Source of the DNA: Ptiloglossa arizonensis
Lineage: Eukaryota; Arthropoda; Insecta; Hymenoptera; Colletidae
Reading direction: 5' to 3'
Assembly: GCF_051014685.1 (NCBI RefSeq)
Contig: NC_135052.1
Coordinates: 10,871,105-10,935,104 of the forward strand
DNA length: 64,000 nt
Shown here: positions 21,915 through 31,960 of the stretch, one piece after another
How the letters are laid out: every line of letters starts with the position of its first letter
Numbering within the stretch: position 1 is the stretch's first letter
The notes under the pieces: model-generated
What the model was told of the DNA's origin: nothing
Databases searched by the model: none
What the model saw: only the letters and a program-made list of their open reading frames with translations
Translations under genes and position numbers: made by a program

Positions 21915-22456
21915 AATAAATATCAAACGGGTTCTCGGTCGTTCGAACACTTCTTTCGAATAAATACCACCAAAACGCGTTTTCGGTTATCTACTTCGAA
22001 CGAATCTCAAAAACGTATTCTCGGTTATTCGAACGTTCACTTCGAATAAATCTCAAGAAAGTGTTCTCGGTTATCCAAACGTTCACTTCGAATAAATCCC
22101 AAGAAAGTGTTCTCAGTTATCCGAACGTTCACTTGAAATAAATCCAAAGAAAGTGTTCTCGGTTATCCGAACGTTCGCTTCGAATAAATCCTAAGAAAGT
22201 GTTCTCGGTTATCCGAACGTTCACTTGGAATAAATCCCAAGAAAGTGTTTTTGGTTATCCCAACGTTCACTTCGAATAAATCCGAAGAAAGTGTTCTCGA
22301 TTATCCGAACGTTCATTTGGAATAAATAAATCCTAAGATAGTGTTCTCGGTTATTCGAACGTTCACTTGAAATAAATCCAAAGAAAGTGTTCTCGGTTAT
22401 CCGAACGTTCGGTTCGAATAAATCCCAAGAAAGTGTTCTCGGTCGTTCGAGCGTCG
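21915..22456. repeat. 46-bp minisatellite, about 11-12 copies
   Basis: Units start with AATAAATCC and contain AAGAAAGTGTTCTCGGTTAT and CCGAACGTTCAC. Eight unit starts fall at 22045, 22091, 22137, 22183, 22229, 22275, 22321 and, after a 4-bp AATA insertion, 22371, then 22417. Earlier, more diverged or shortened units begin at 21915 and 21959. The interior is the most regular part and the edges are degenerate, as expected of arrays that grow by slippage or unequal exchange. No coding role: the unit is not a multiple of three. Confidence 0.95.
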
Positions 22457-22459
22457 AAT

Positions 22460-22795
22460 AATGTTAAAAAATTGTTCGGAATAGGCGAGTCGCTCGAAAC
22501 GATATCAACAACGTCTGGAAACCGTTTCCCTCGGAATGGAACCGATCGAAGCGGAAGACTCGCCCTCGTCCGATTGGTAACCGCCCTCCGAACCGAGATG
22601 TCCGTAACGAGTTGCGATTACTCTCGGCGACGATATCCGCGTAATTATCGGTCCAATATCGGGAACAACGATTACACGGTCGTCGACGAAGAAAGAGGGA
22701 ACCGAGAGGGTGGCGAGGTCTCGTTTTCTTCGCGGAGTACGCGGATTACCGAGAGCAGTCGATCGTCGACATTCACCGTGTCCCGTTCCGAACGT
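22460..22795. other. Unique DNA, no gene recognised
   Basis: CpG-rich sequence with one plus-strand frame (22433-22807) starting inside the last minisatellite unit. No recognised domain. Confidence 0.5.
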
Positions 22796-22990
22796 CCGCG
22801 GAATTAACATTAATTTCCGGTTTTCATTCGCAGCCACCGGGTGATCCGTCGGCGGTGCGAACGCCGGGCTGCATAAGGCAACGATATACGCTCCGATTAA
22901 CATTCGACGTTAAGAAACCGGGCGACCGGAGGCGGTTTCCGCGATGCGAAGGGCGGATCCTATTTAAAAAGTTTGATTAAGAAAGCCGGC
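22796..22990. promoter_or_regulatory. Candidate conserved island; exon alternative considered
   Basis: AACATTAATTTCC and TTAACATTCGACG words give this block an ordinary, low-repeat texture. It also holds an acceptor-like site (pyrimidine-rich TTTTCATTCGCAG ending at 22833), after which a frame stays open for about 48 codons to a TAA near 22980. I recognise no protein, and no strong donor follows. I favour a non-coding element; a small exon is possible. Confidence 0.3.
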
Positions 22991-24780
22991 TGGGGCATTA
23001 TTCTCATGCTAATTGCGCGGACGCGGGGACGCGCTGAAAAATACACGTCGAAATGGAAAAACGTCCGCGCTACCCCGAGCAGTCGGACCGCACCGGTGCA
23101 TTTTCTCGTCGGTTCTTCTCTCCTCCCTTTTCCCAGTTTCTCGATGCTTTCATCGACAACGAGTTTCGGCCGCTTTTCACCGGCGACCCCGAACCCGCGC
23201 GCATCGCGTTATTTACTTTTTTTCTTTTTCTTTTCTCTCTAACTCTCTCTCTTTCCCTCTCTCTCTCTCTCTCTTTGCTCTCGGCCGTTAATCGTTAATC
23301 GAACGAGCCGCGAAAGATAGAGCGTTTCGTCGTTCAGCCGCGTGGAAAAAAAAAAAAGAAAATCACGCCGACTCGAAAACGTTCGTGTACGCTCTTCGAA
23401 AACTCTTCGGTGCTCTCCCCCTCGGGAGAAAGAGAGAATCATATGCACCACTTCGCGGCCAAGATCCGCGTTTCCTGCGAACGGCGGCGCGCGTGGGCCG
23501 GAAGTAGGGTTCTCGAGCCGCGTATTTCCTCCCCCGCCCCCTTGCACCACGAGCGTTCTCTTTCCACTCTCCTCCTCTTTCTCTCTCGGTTTTTTTTCTT
23601 TTCAGGGAAGTCGCGCCCTTAACGCGCAGACACGAGCCGCTGTTTATGGCCCCGACGCGCGTACGTCCTTAATGCTCGGGAACAGAGGATCCTGTCGGGA
23701 TATCGTATCCCGAAACATCCCCGGGAACGTTATATGTACATAAGTCGACTATATATACGCATACCGGACGAACGCCTCGTAGTCGTAAAAACGCGCGGCT
23801 TACGCGCATTACGAGGGAATCCCGGCGATTTTTTATCCCCCCATGGAAGAAGCTTTCAACCCGCGGGACTTCCAAGCTGCCTCGAAAATTGTTTTCGAAA
23901 GGATTCCAACGGACGAACGCGATCGATCGTCTCGACGAGAAACCGATGTCGCCGACAATTTTTTAGCGATTTCACAATTCGATAACGCTCGACGTTTCGA
24001 ACCGTGTACGCGCTGATGGGGGGTGAGGGTGAGGGGGAGGACGATGGTACAGAGACTGACGTGTAGCCATCGGAATACAGGCATCGAGTAGAGAACGTGT
24101 CGCGAAAAAAATAGGACACCGCTGGAAGCAAATTTGCAAGAACCTCGTCTTTTTTTTCTCTCGAGGTCGTACCGTACGGAGTCCTCGAGGTCGTCGGTAC
24201 CGTTCGTACAAAGATATTTAGACGCTTCGTTTCGCGTAACGTCGATAAAATTATCGACGATGGACCGTAACGTCGTTTCCAAATTGTTTTTAAACGGTGT
24301 TACCTAACCCGAAACGAAGCGAGTATTCTTTCGGATATAAATCAGCGGCAACGAGTGCGAGACAAAACGGACCGAGAGATCCAGAAAATCGTTCCAACCG
24401 TCTACGCGCGTGATCTTTCCTCGCAAAAGCTTGACAATAGTTGTAAAACGTCGGTACGAATACAAGGCATTTTCAATTTCACTCTCGACCAAGCATCGAA
24501 CGTAAAATAATAACGATAGAATACTAACAATGATATCTGTTTTTGTTCGTTGCGTTTCAAATTAGAACGATCGAACTCGTTGAAAATTCTTCGGCAGGTC
24601 GATATCAAATTTCGATACAAATTCCACGAAATATCGCAACGTTCCCGTTGTTCGAAATTACGTATTCCGATAGGTTTGACCGTGTTAGAATAATTGAAAA
24701 AAAATTCAATTTACCGCGAAAAATAAAGGACGAGACGCTTCGAAGGTCGATCGCGATCGATGCTCGGGTTGATATTATTT
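22991..24780. other. Unique DNA with a TC tract, no gene recognised
   Basis: A T/C-rich tract at 23216-23275 ends in (TC)n. An A run is at 23346-23357. AT-rich sequence at 24440-24780 has frames of at most about 80 codons. No RNA gene or transposon end was recognised. Confidence 0.5.
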
Positions 24781-24884
24781 AAATAACGGAGGATCGCGGT
24801 CTCGTAGGCCACGGCTCGATCCTCCTCGATTCGAGATGCCCGGTGGATACGAATGTCGGCCGTCTCGCGCACAAAAGTCACCTC

Positions 24885-25030
24885 GACTCTCCGGCGTGAT
24901 GTATCTTCAGCGGCGAAATAAATCACGCGGCACATATATCATCCCCGGAACGCGCGCGGGGGTTGACGACGCCGAGTAAAAAAGTAACTGAAAAGCTGGG
25001 CGAGCGACAAACCGCCGGCTTATCCAGTTA
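24885..25030. promoter_or_regulatory. Candidate regulatory island with an inverted pair
   Basis: GCGTGAT (24894-24900) and ATCACGC (24922-24928) form an inverted pair around TATCTTCAGC and AAATAA words. TATATATC and an AAAAAAGTAACTGAAAAGC stretch follow. Texture is less TCGA-rich than the surroundings. Called on texture only. Confidence 0.3.
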
Positions 25031-26140
25031 CACGCCGGAGGGTTACCCATTTTTTCCCTTCATTTTGCATTTTCTACCGCCGCCACCTCCCTACCTATCG
25101 TTCAGGCCTCGACTCTCATCGTCGTCTGCGAGTCACCCTCGTTTTAAGCGCGCGAGCTCGAGCGTTTTAAACTTTCATTTGTCTCGCGGTAGCTACGTCA
25201 TCGCGGGGGAAAATTCGAGCGGCGTACCGTCCTTCGGATCGATTCTTGGACGTCCAGACCCGGGTCAACCGTGACCCGGTACTCGAGACCCGAACGAAGC
25301 GAGAATTTTCGATTTACGAGCTGCTCGGAGTTACGACCGATCCAACGCGAGTGGATCAGATTTTCGTTTTTCTTGCCGGTGTTGGTTTTCTTTTTGTACG
25401 GTTCAGTTTCGCAAAGAAAGTGAGAATTGGCGAAGATTCGCAACTTCGACGTGCTTCCAAACAGCGAAGACGATCGCGATAAAGTTTCATCCTTACCATC
25501 GAGTGTCCCTTGTATTCACCGTGTAAACAAATTTTCACAAATAGAAGAGACGTTGAACGATGCTGGGTTCCGGACCGATTTCTAGGTCGAACTTGCGAAA
25601 CAATGAAACAAAGTCACGCGGTAAATTTAAAGCATCTGCAATTGGGACATCCACCCCGATCAATTCCGCGGTCGATGATCGCGCAAAAACATGATCGATG
25701 GACGTCCAAAGTTACGACGAACAATTACGTTCGAGGTATCGCTCGTGTCGCGCTTTCCGCGCGCAAAGCTCTCGCGTTACGGTTAAAAGACGAGCCGGGT
25801 TCCCCCAGGGGTAGAAAACACCGGAACGAAGACGTCGTTGCGCCTGTTGCTCCCGTGGAACACGCGTCTCGAGTCACTCCGTCGAGAAACTGAGCGACGT
25901 CTTCGTCGAATTTACCCCGAAGCGAGTGGAAACGTCGTCGCACCCCCGGTGAAACGAAGCCAGAGGGACGAGAGAGTCCAGGGGCACGAGTAGCCAGTTT
26001 CTCACGCACTCGAGGCCCCCTGCCCCCGCTGGCCGTGGGTCGGTGGCCAATTAGAGGGCGAAGGAGACGCGGGGCGACTCGAGAGAGAGGGGGAGACGAC
26101 CGAATCGACGCTTCTTCGGTATTCGTCGCCGCGTCGGGCC
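25031..26140. other. Unique DNA, no gene recognised
   Basis: Mixed sequence with GACCCGGGTC (25257-25266), a short palindrome followed by another GTGACCCGG. No coding region is supported; frames reach 143 codons without motifs. Confidence 0.5.
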
Positions 26141-26149
26141 AGTATCTCG

Positions 26150-26260
26150 TATTCATGGATCGTTACGCGACGCTAATAATGTCAGCGACGGGTCGTTCGC
26201 CGCGGAGAGCTGCCAAGACAATGGCAACCTCAGGGGGGTGGCAAGGGGATCGTCGTGTTC
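26150..26260. promoter_or_regulatory. Candidate regulatory island
   Basis: ATTCATGG (26151-26158), GCTAATAATGTCAGCG and TGCCAAGACAATGGCA (26211-26226, an imperfect palindrome with a Sox-like ACAATG) occur within 80 bp. Confidence 0.35.
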
Positions 26261-26379
26261 CGTATCGACGCGGGAAGGAGAGGCTACTTTGTCCGGGAAT
26301 GCGGGAAGATTGTTGTCGCGGAAACAAAAAGTCACCGCGAAAGCACGAACACCCGGTATTAGCGTTCATCGAGACCCCT

Positions 26380-26560
26380 GATTACCGGCCACGCAGCGTG
26401 TGTGCGTATCCATTTGCCGCGGCCATTGTGCTCGCCCGATCCGCTAGGAAGCATTGTGGCCAACGCGAGGAGGGGAAGGTAATAACGTGGCGCCTTGTTC
26501 GTCGATTAAACGACACATTGTACCGGACTTTTCTTTGATTGGATTACGGTTTACGGAGCG
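26380..26560. promoter_or_regulatory. Candidate enhancer-like island with three Sox words and a TCF word
   Basis: CATTGTG occurs at 26424-26430 and 26452-26458 and CATTGTA at 26515-26521; CATTGT is the Sox-family core. CTTTGAT, the TCF/Lef-type core, follows at 26533-26539. The whole 180 bp is poor in TCGA and has no low-complexity sequence. Clustered Sox and TCF words are typical of insect neural and segmentation enhancers; this is an inference from motifs. Confidence 0.4.
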
Positions 26561-26564
26561 GCGG

Positions 26565-26830
26565 AGCCGCGGACCGGGAACCCGTGAAAAATGACCACGC
26601 GACCGGCAAATCCCCGTGAGAAGTCGCGACTCGGGATCGCCACGGGATCGTTGCATTCGGACGGATTCGACCGGGGTCACGATCCACTCGAGGACCTCCT
26701 TCTACGGAGAATTCTTCATTTTTCCAAACGGGAGACAGTCCGTGTCTTTGAGTTTCTCTTCGAGGTCGAAGGGAACGGTTATCTTCGACGATGAAAACCT
26801 ACCCGGAACCACTCCGTTTCGAAATTTCGG
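26565..26830. other. Unique DNA before the degenerate repeat
   Basis: No repeat or gene. The first weak copies of the following repeat may begin near 26755. Confidence 0.45.
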
Positions 26831-26835
26831 TCCAC

Positions 26836-27560
26836 CGTGTTTTCAGAGTCCACGGGGTTTTTAGGGATCCCCCTTGAGCCTCGATTAAACGATACAGGCG
26901 ATGTTCTGCGCGACTACCGTTTTCCCTCGTCTTCGAAGCCTTCGCAAATCACGAGTCACGGCCTGTACACGGTTCAAGTCCACGATGTTTCTCGAGATTC
27001 ACCGATGGGATTCGATCTAACGACAATGCAGAGTTCCCGGTGTTCGTTCGACTATCGTTTCTCCCACTCCCAAAGCCTCGGTTACTAACAAACTCGAGTC
27101 TACGATGTTTTCAAAGATTCCTCGATAGGGTCCTCCGGTTTAGCACCGTTTTTCCTCATCTTCGAAGACTCGGTTGCTAACGAATTTCCAAGTCGTACAC
27201 CGTACAGATAAATACGCGTATTTATTGGACATTTGTACAGGTACCCCTACAAGGGTCAACGACTCGGTGCCTTCTCGACGCCGGAACCGTATTTACCAAC
27301 AAATTCCCAGAATTAGTCGTATACCGTACGGACGAACATCGCTGGAAAAGTCGACCCAACGATGTTTTCAGAGAATGTTCCTCGATAGGACCCAATTTAC
27401 CAGAACGCGATACACACCGTTTGACTCCCGTTTCCCCCATGTTTGAAGCCTCCTTCGTAGCTAAGAAATCCCGAGTCACGAGCTATACGGAGGAACGGAG
27501 CTCGAAGACTCGAGTTCACGGGTGTTACCAGAGGTTCTCCGATAGGATCCGGTCCAGCGA
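26836..27560. repeat. Degenerate long-period repeat, about 5 copies
   Basis: A phrase of the type CACGATGTTTTCAGAG followed by CCTCGATAGGATCC recurs near 26836, 26978, 27094, 27352 and 27510. Associated segments include CCGTTTTTCCTCATCTTCGAAG and GAGTCACGAGCTRTAC. Spacing varies from about 115 to 260 bp, so the array is old, with deletions or insertions between units. Confidence 0.7.
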
Positions 27561-27561
27561 G

Positions 27562-28320
27562 AACCGCAAACTTCTCGAGGTCCGTTCGAGGACCGTTTTA
27601 CCCAGCACTTTCGGAGCCTGGATCGCCCGAGAGATTCGTACCTTGGAACGAGGACCCACGAGAGCGTGACGCGTTCGCAGAGGTCCTCGCGACGACGTCG
27701 TCGAGAACGGGCCAGCTCCGAGGATCTCGGGCGTCCCGGTGAACCCGGAGGCAGAAACTCGCCCCGAGACAGAGGGCAGTTACGGTCAGTGACGCGCGAT
27801 CGTCGGGTGGGCGAAACGGTGGACGGTCCTCGCGAGGAGGAAAACCGCGCGAAGAAAAAGGTAGAGCGGAACGGAAGAACCTCGGGAGGGAGAGAGAGAG
27901 AGAGAGAGAGGGAGAGAGTGAGAGAGGTACGGGGGTTGGGTGAAAACAGCGGAAAGCGGAGCGAGAGGAGAGAAAAGCGGCGATCGCGAGGGAGGAAGAG
28001 GGAAGACGGGGGTGGAAGAGGGAGCGGACGAGAGAACGTGGCTTGGGCAGTGCGTATCGATCTGGCCGCGTTACGTGCGTGCCGGAGGTTGGGGTCCTGG
28101 CGTGGACCAATCGGAGGGCCACTCCTCTCCCTCGCTCTCTCCTTTCCGCTCCTGGAACTTACTAGCGCCCTCCTCGTCGACCGCGATCACGCCGACTCTC
28201 TCTGGCCACCGTTCGACGCGCACGCACACGCAACCGTACGTACAACCGTACGCGCGCACACGCACGCCGCGCTATCGTGATTACGTCGACTGATAACGCA
28301 ACGCGGCCATGTCGATACAA
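27562..28320. other. CpG-rich block with a GA tract and CCAAT word
   Basis: An impure (GA)n tract lies at 27889-27928. GACCAATCGGAGG (about 28107) is a CCAAT-type word, and CACACG/CGTACG-rich sequence follows at 28215-28270. This combination could mark a promoter, but no TATA, transcript or coding exon is visible. Frames of up to 204 codons here are Arg/Glu-rich artefacts. Confidence 0.35.
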
Positions 28321-29515
28321 TGAAATGGCGGACGGATCGGGGACCTTGCGTCGCGGCGGACGGACTCTTCGGCGAATCTCTTCGGTCTCTTCGTTTACGC
28401 GAGAACCAACGCGTTCGAGTACATCGTTCGTCCGAGCCGCGAGAACGAGCGGAACGTTGCTCGTGGAACGTCGCGGAATCGACGGAGGTTCACGTACTTT
28501 TCATATTTTGTCTATCGGTGCCGCGTTCACGATCGTTTCGTCGATCATGTGAACTACGAATTGATTTCGATTTATTTAGAAACGTTCGCGGTTGTCTCGA
28601 ATCAGCCGCGTTCGATGTTTCTCGGTATCGAGGTCATCGAGGTCGCCCGTAGCGCCGGGACGATCGCGTACTCGTTAATATGGATGCGTATCAATTCCCA
28701 GGCATTGTGTCGAGGTTTCGAACGGTACGAATCGGTACTGGGGTAAGATCGACAGTAAGGATAGAACGCGAATACCGAATACTTCTACCGATTCTTTTTC
28801 TCGGTTCAAGCCGGTCGTCGATGAAAGACGAAATCATCCGTACGGTAAAACAGCGCGAAAAACAATTTTGTAGAACAATTGCTGGAAAGTTGAAGATGGA
28901 ATACAATGTAGATGGAAACGTACCGGAATAATTCCTATCGAAATATAAAATTATTCTCCTCCGCGTATTATTGTTTCGATAAAAGATCAACCGACACTGT
29001 ACCAATTGCGTTTGAACTCACTTCCACGAGTCGTGGAGTCGTACGAAAAGATTTCTCGGAACGATTCCACGGAAACGTCTCGATTTCGATCCCAAATGTA
29101 TCGAAAGTATCGAAACCAGGCTCGCTCGATCGCTGTTCGGTAAGCACGGTATTCGCGAGCGATGGAACTGACATTTAAGAAGCGACGTATTTCCTCCATC
29201 GATTGGTAAAACGAAATATTTGCCCGGTACTCGAGCACGATACGCAGCGATCGTTGTCCAACTCGACTCGAGTTTTCCGTTCGATCGTCGTCGATTGATG
29301 AAAAAAAAAGAAACAAAAAAAAATCGACAGAGTTTTTTTCGATATACGCGACTTTTCGGCGCGTTACTTACGAGAGAAACGTACCTTTCCACGTGCGTCA
29401 CGCCGGAACAATGAAACGACGAACGATAAAGATTTCAGCGTAAAATCCGACACACCGGATGTTGCTCGCAGGAAACGGCTTATGAAACCGCTTCCTGTTC
29501 GACGATTCGAGCGTA
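28321..29515. other. Mostly AT-richer unique DNA, no gene recognised
   Basis: From 28540 to 29350 composition is AT-richer with A runs at 29302-29328. Frames reach about 127 codons without motif. No repeat was recognised. Confidence 0.5.
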
Positions 29516-29800
29516 AAAGTATCGGTGTCGGTCGAGCTATGGCAAATGTAATCTGCGAGAACGGGCCCGTTTCAGCTTCGCGAAAATTTGTCCTCGGTTT
29601 AACGAGGAGTTCCGAAACGGGCTCATGAATATTCACCGGTCGGGCCGCCGTTAGGCTAAAAGATAGAAGAAAGTTAAACAGCGAGTAGGATCCCCGTGAA
29701 ACCTTTGGAAAGTTCGAGGGATCGAGGCGCGTTCCTCTGTCCCCTGACAGTCTATTAGGACCGCAATTAAGGAAAACATCGGTAACCTGCCCCGAGCAGC
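29516..29800. promoter_or_regulatory. Candidate regulatory island with a POU-like word
   Basis: CATGAATATTCAC at 29624-29636 is a nearly symmetric POU-type site, and CGCAATTAAGG (about 29763) a homeodomain-like word. The block has low TCGA content and no low-complexity DNA. Confidence 0.35.
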
Positions 29801-31960
29801 CGTGAAAATTGTCCCCGACTTGTGAAATTCGACTCGGGCCCGACCGTACAAATTATTCCTTGTTCTCGAGACAAAGGGGAGCGGTTTCTCGCTTTATAAA
29901 TAAAATATCAGCCACCGTGGGCAACAATGAAGCGAACGATTTTGGAAATCGAACCGCCCCGGACTTCCTATCGCGAAAACGTTCCAGCGTTTCGAACGAT
30001 TAACCGCGAGACGATTCTCGTCTTCCGGGATCTCGTATTGAACGTTTATCGGGCTCGATAAGTTTACGTCACGCGAACGAAAAGACGCTCCAAAACCAAC
30101 AAAAATTACAAAAATTCTCGATAGAAATTACAAGAATATATTATTTACATTCTCCCAAAGAACCGAGTCGCGAATAAAAGAAGAGCTTCGGAATCGAGGG
30201 AATCATTTTCTTCGAAAATTGGAAATAATCGTAAAGATTCGTAGGGTGGGATCGGGGTCGCGCAAGTTTCCCCTTCCAGGATTAATATCGAGATTCTTTC
30301 GCGGGCGAGTCTCCTTTGAAAAATTCCCCAAAATATCGCTCAGCGTTCAATCGAGAATCCTACATTCAGATAGTCACGTGCCACTTGGATGTAAACCGGT
30401 CCCCGTTGATCGAAGAAATTATATTTTCGCAGAATCGAGATCGATCGTGGATCCGAGCCGGAACAGGGAACTCTCCGGACACGGTTAACGTTGAAATTCT
30501 TCCATGCGGTAGTCGGGTCCGAAAGTTGTCGAAAACATCGCGAAGCGTTTAATCAAAAGCCCGGTACCCCGAAGTGGGCGGTGGTCCCGCGATGACGTTC
30601 CGCGTCTACTTCCATCCACCGTATCCGTCCGAAAACTCTTTGAACTTCCGGCAAGAGTAGTCTCGTCGGCCGTTGAAATAAAAGAGCAGAGGTTCGTTCG
30701 CGAAGCGGCCATCTCGTCGAGCTTTAACCAGACAGTTCGCAACGGTTCGTCCGGGCGTGAAGCTCGGTACGGCGTATACCGTCGATTAACGAGGAAATTC
30801 GATGAAATCGTAAATTCGTTCGGCCGTGCCGGTGCTCCCGGCCTCGTCGGTGTATTTGCCAATAAACGCTCGAGTATATTCACGCGCGTGCACTCGAGTG
30901 CGAGCGCGAACGCGGGTACCCGGCCGCTCTGCTCTGCTCTGCTCGCTCGTTGGCGCGCGCGCGCACGCGATGCAACGATGGTCGTGCCGGGCCATCGGGG
31001 AGCGGTAAAATTTGCTAAACGATGTAAATAATGGATGAGAACAGTCGGACAGTTTTCAGTTATTTTCACCGCGCTCTGCGCATAATTCGAGGGAAATTTA
31101 TCGACGATGCTCAATTACGCAAAATATCGTCAAAAAACGCGGCCTCCGTGTCCTATCTAGGTCCATCCACGTGCCCCTGGATCGCGTTTCCTCGAATAGA
31201 AATTGCCGTCTTTCGTACGCGGATTCGAGTTGCGTCGTCCCGGTAAACGCGCACGATCGTTCCAAGCGCGAAAACAACGATCGCAAAAGCTAGAATTCTT
31301 TTGCAAGTAAAATTACGATTACGAGGCGTCCACGGTACGGTTAACGTTTCCTTGTCCGATGACGAATCCGTAACCCACTCTTGGAGAACCGCTTCTTTTC
31401 GTCTCGATACGACCGTCGAGACAACATTTACCACATTGACAACATTGTCATCTCGTTGACGTTATTCTCGTACAAGCCGATTGCTTCTCGATCCGAACCG
31501 CCCGTTTCGTTTCTCTTTTCGTTTTACTCGTCCGTATCTACCGAATTGCCCGCTTTTCAGCCGCAATTGGTACCGATATCATTGTTTCGCTTTCTCCGTC
31601 GCGCGATACCAGAGACTCGGATCGGTAGACGCGACTCGATCAAAAATGTGCTTCGTTTCGCTACGACCAATTGTAGATTCTTCCAGGTGCCAACTTACGA
31701 GCTGCGTACAGTATACGTTCGCCGATTCGGCGATGTTCGCGAAGAAAAATCTTCCAACGAGTCTACGGATGCAGTCGACAATGCAAAATTTCGTCGCGCG
31801 CGTTCTCGCGGCGATCGTTCGAATCGAGTTTCTTCCCGCGCGATTCTTCGGTAAAATTGGTTCCGTTTCCCGTTGGAAAGCGAGCGACATCGACCGTGAG
31901 AGTTCCAGCGGAGCCATTCCCGAATTCGATCGGTCCTCCATCGTTCTCCATCTTCGCCTC
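29801..31960. other. Unique DNA, no gene recognised
   Basis: A short CTGCT pentamer run is at 30925-30945 and GC-rich palindromic words (ACTCGAGT) are near 30893. AT-richer at 30080-30240. No gene supported; frames of up to 209 codons (30485-31114, minus strand) lack recognised domains. Confidence 0.5.
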
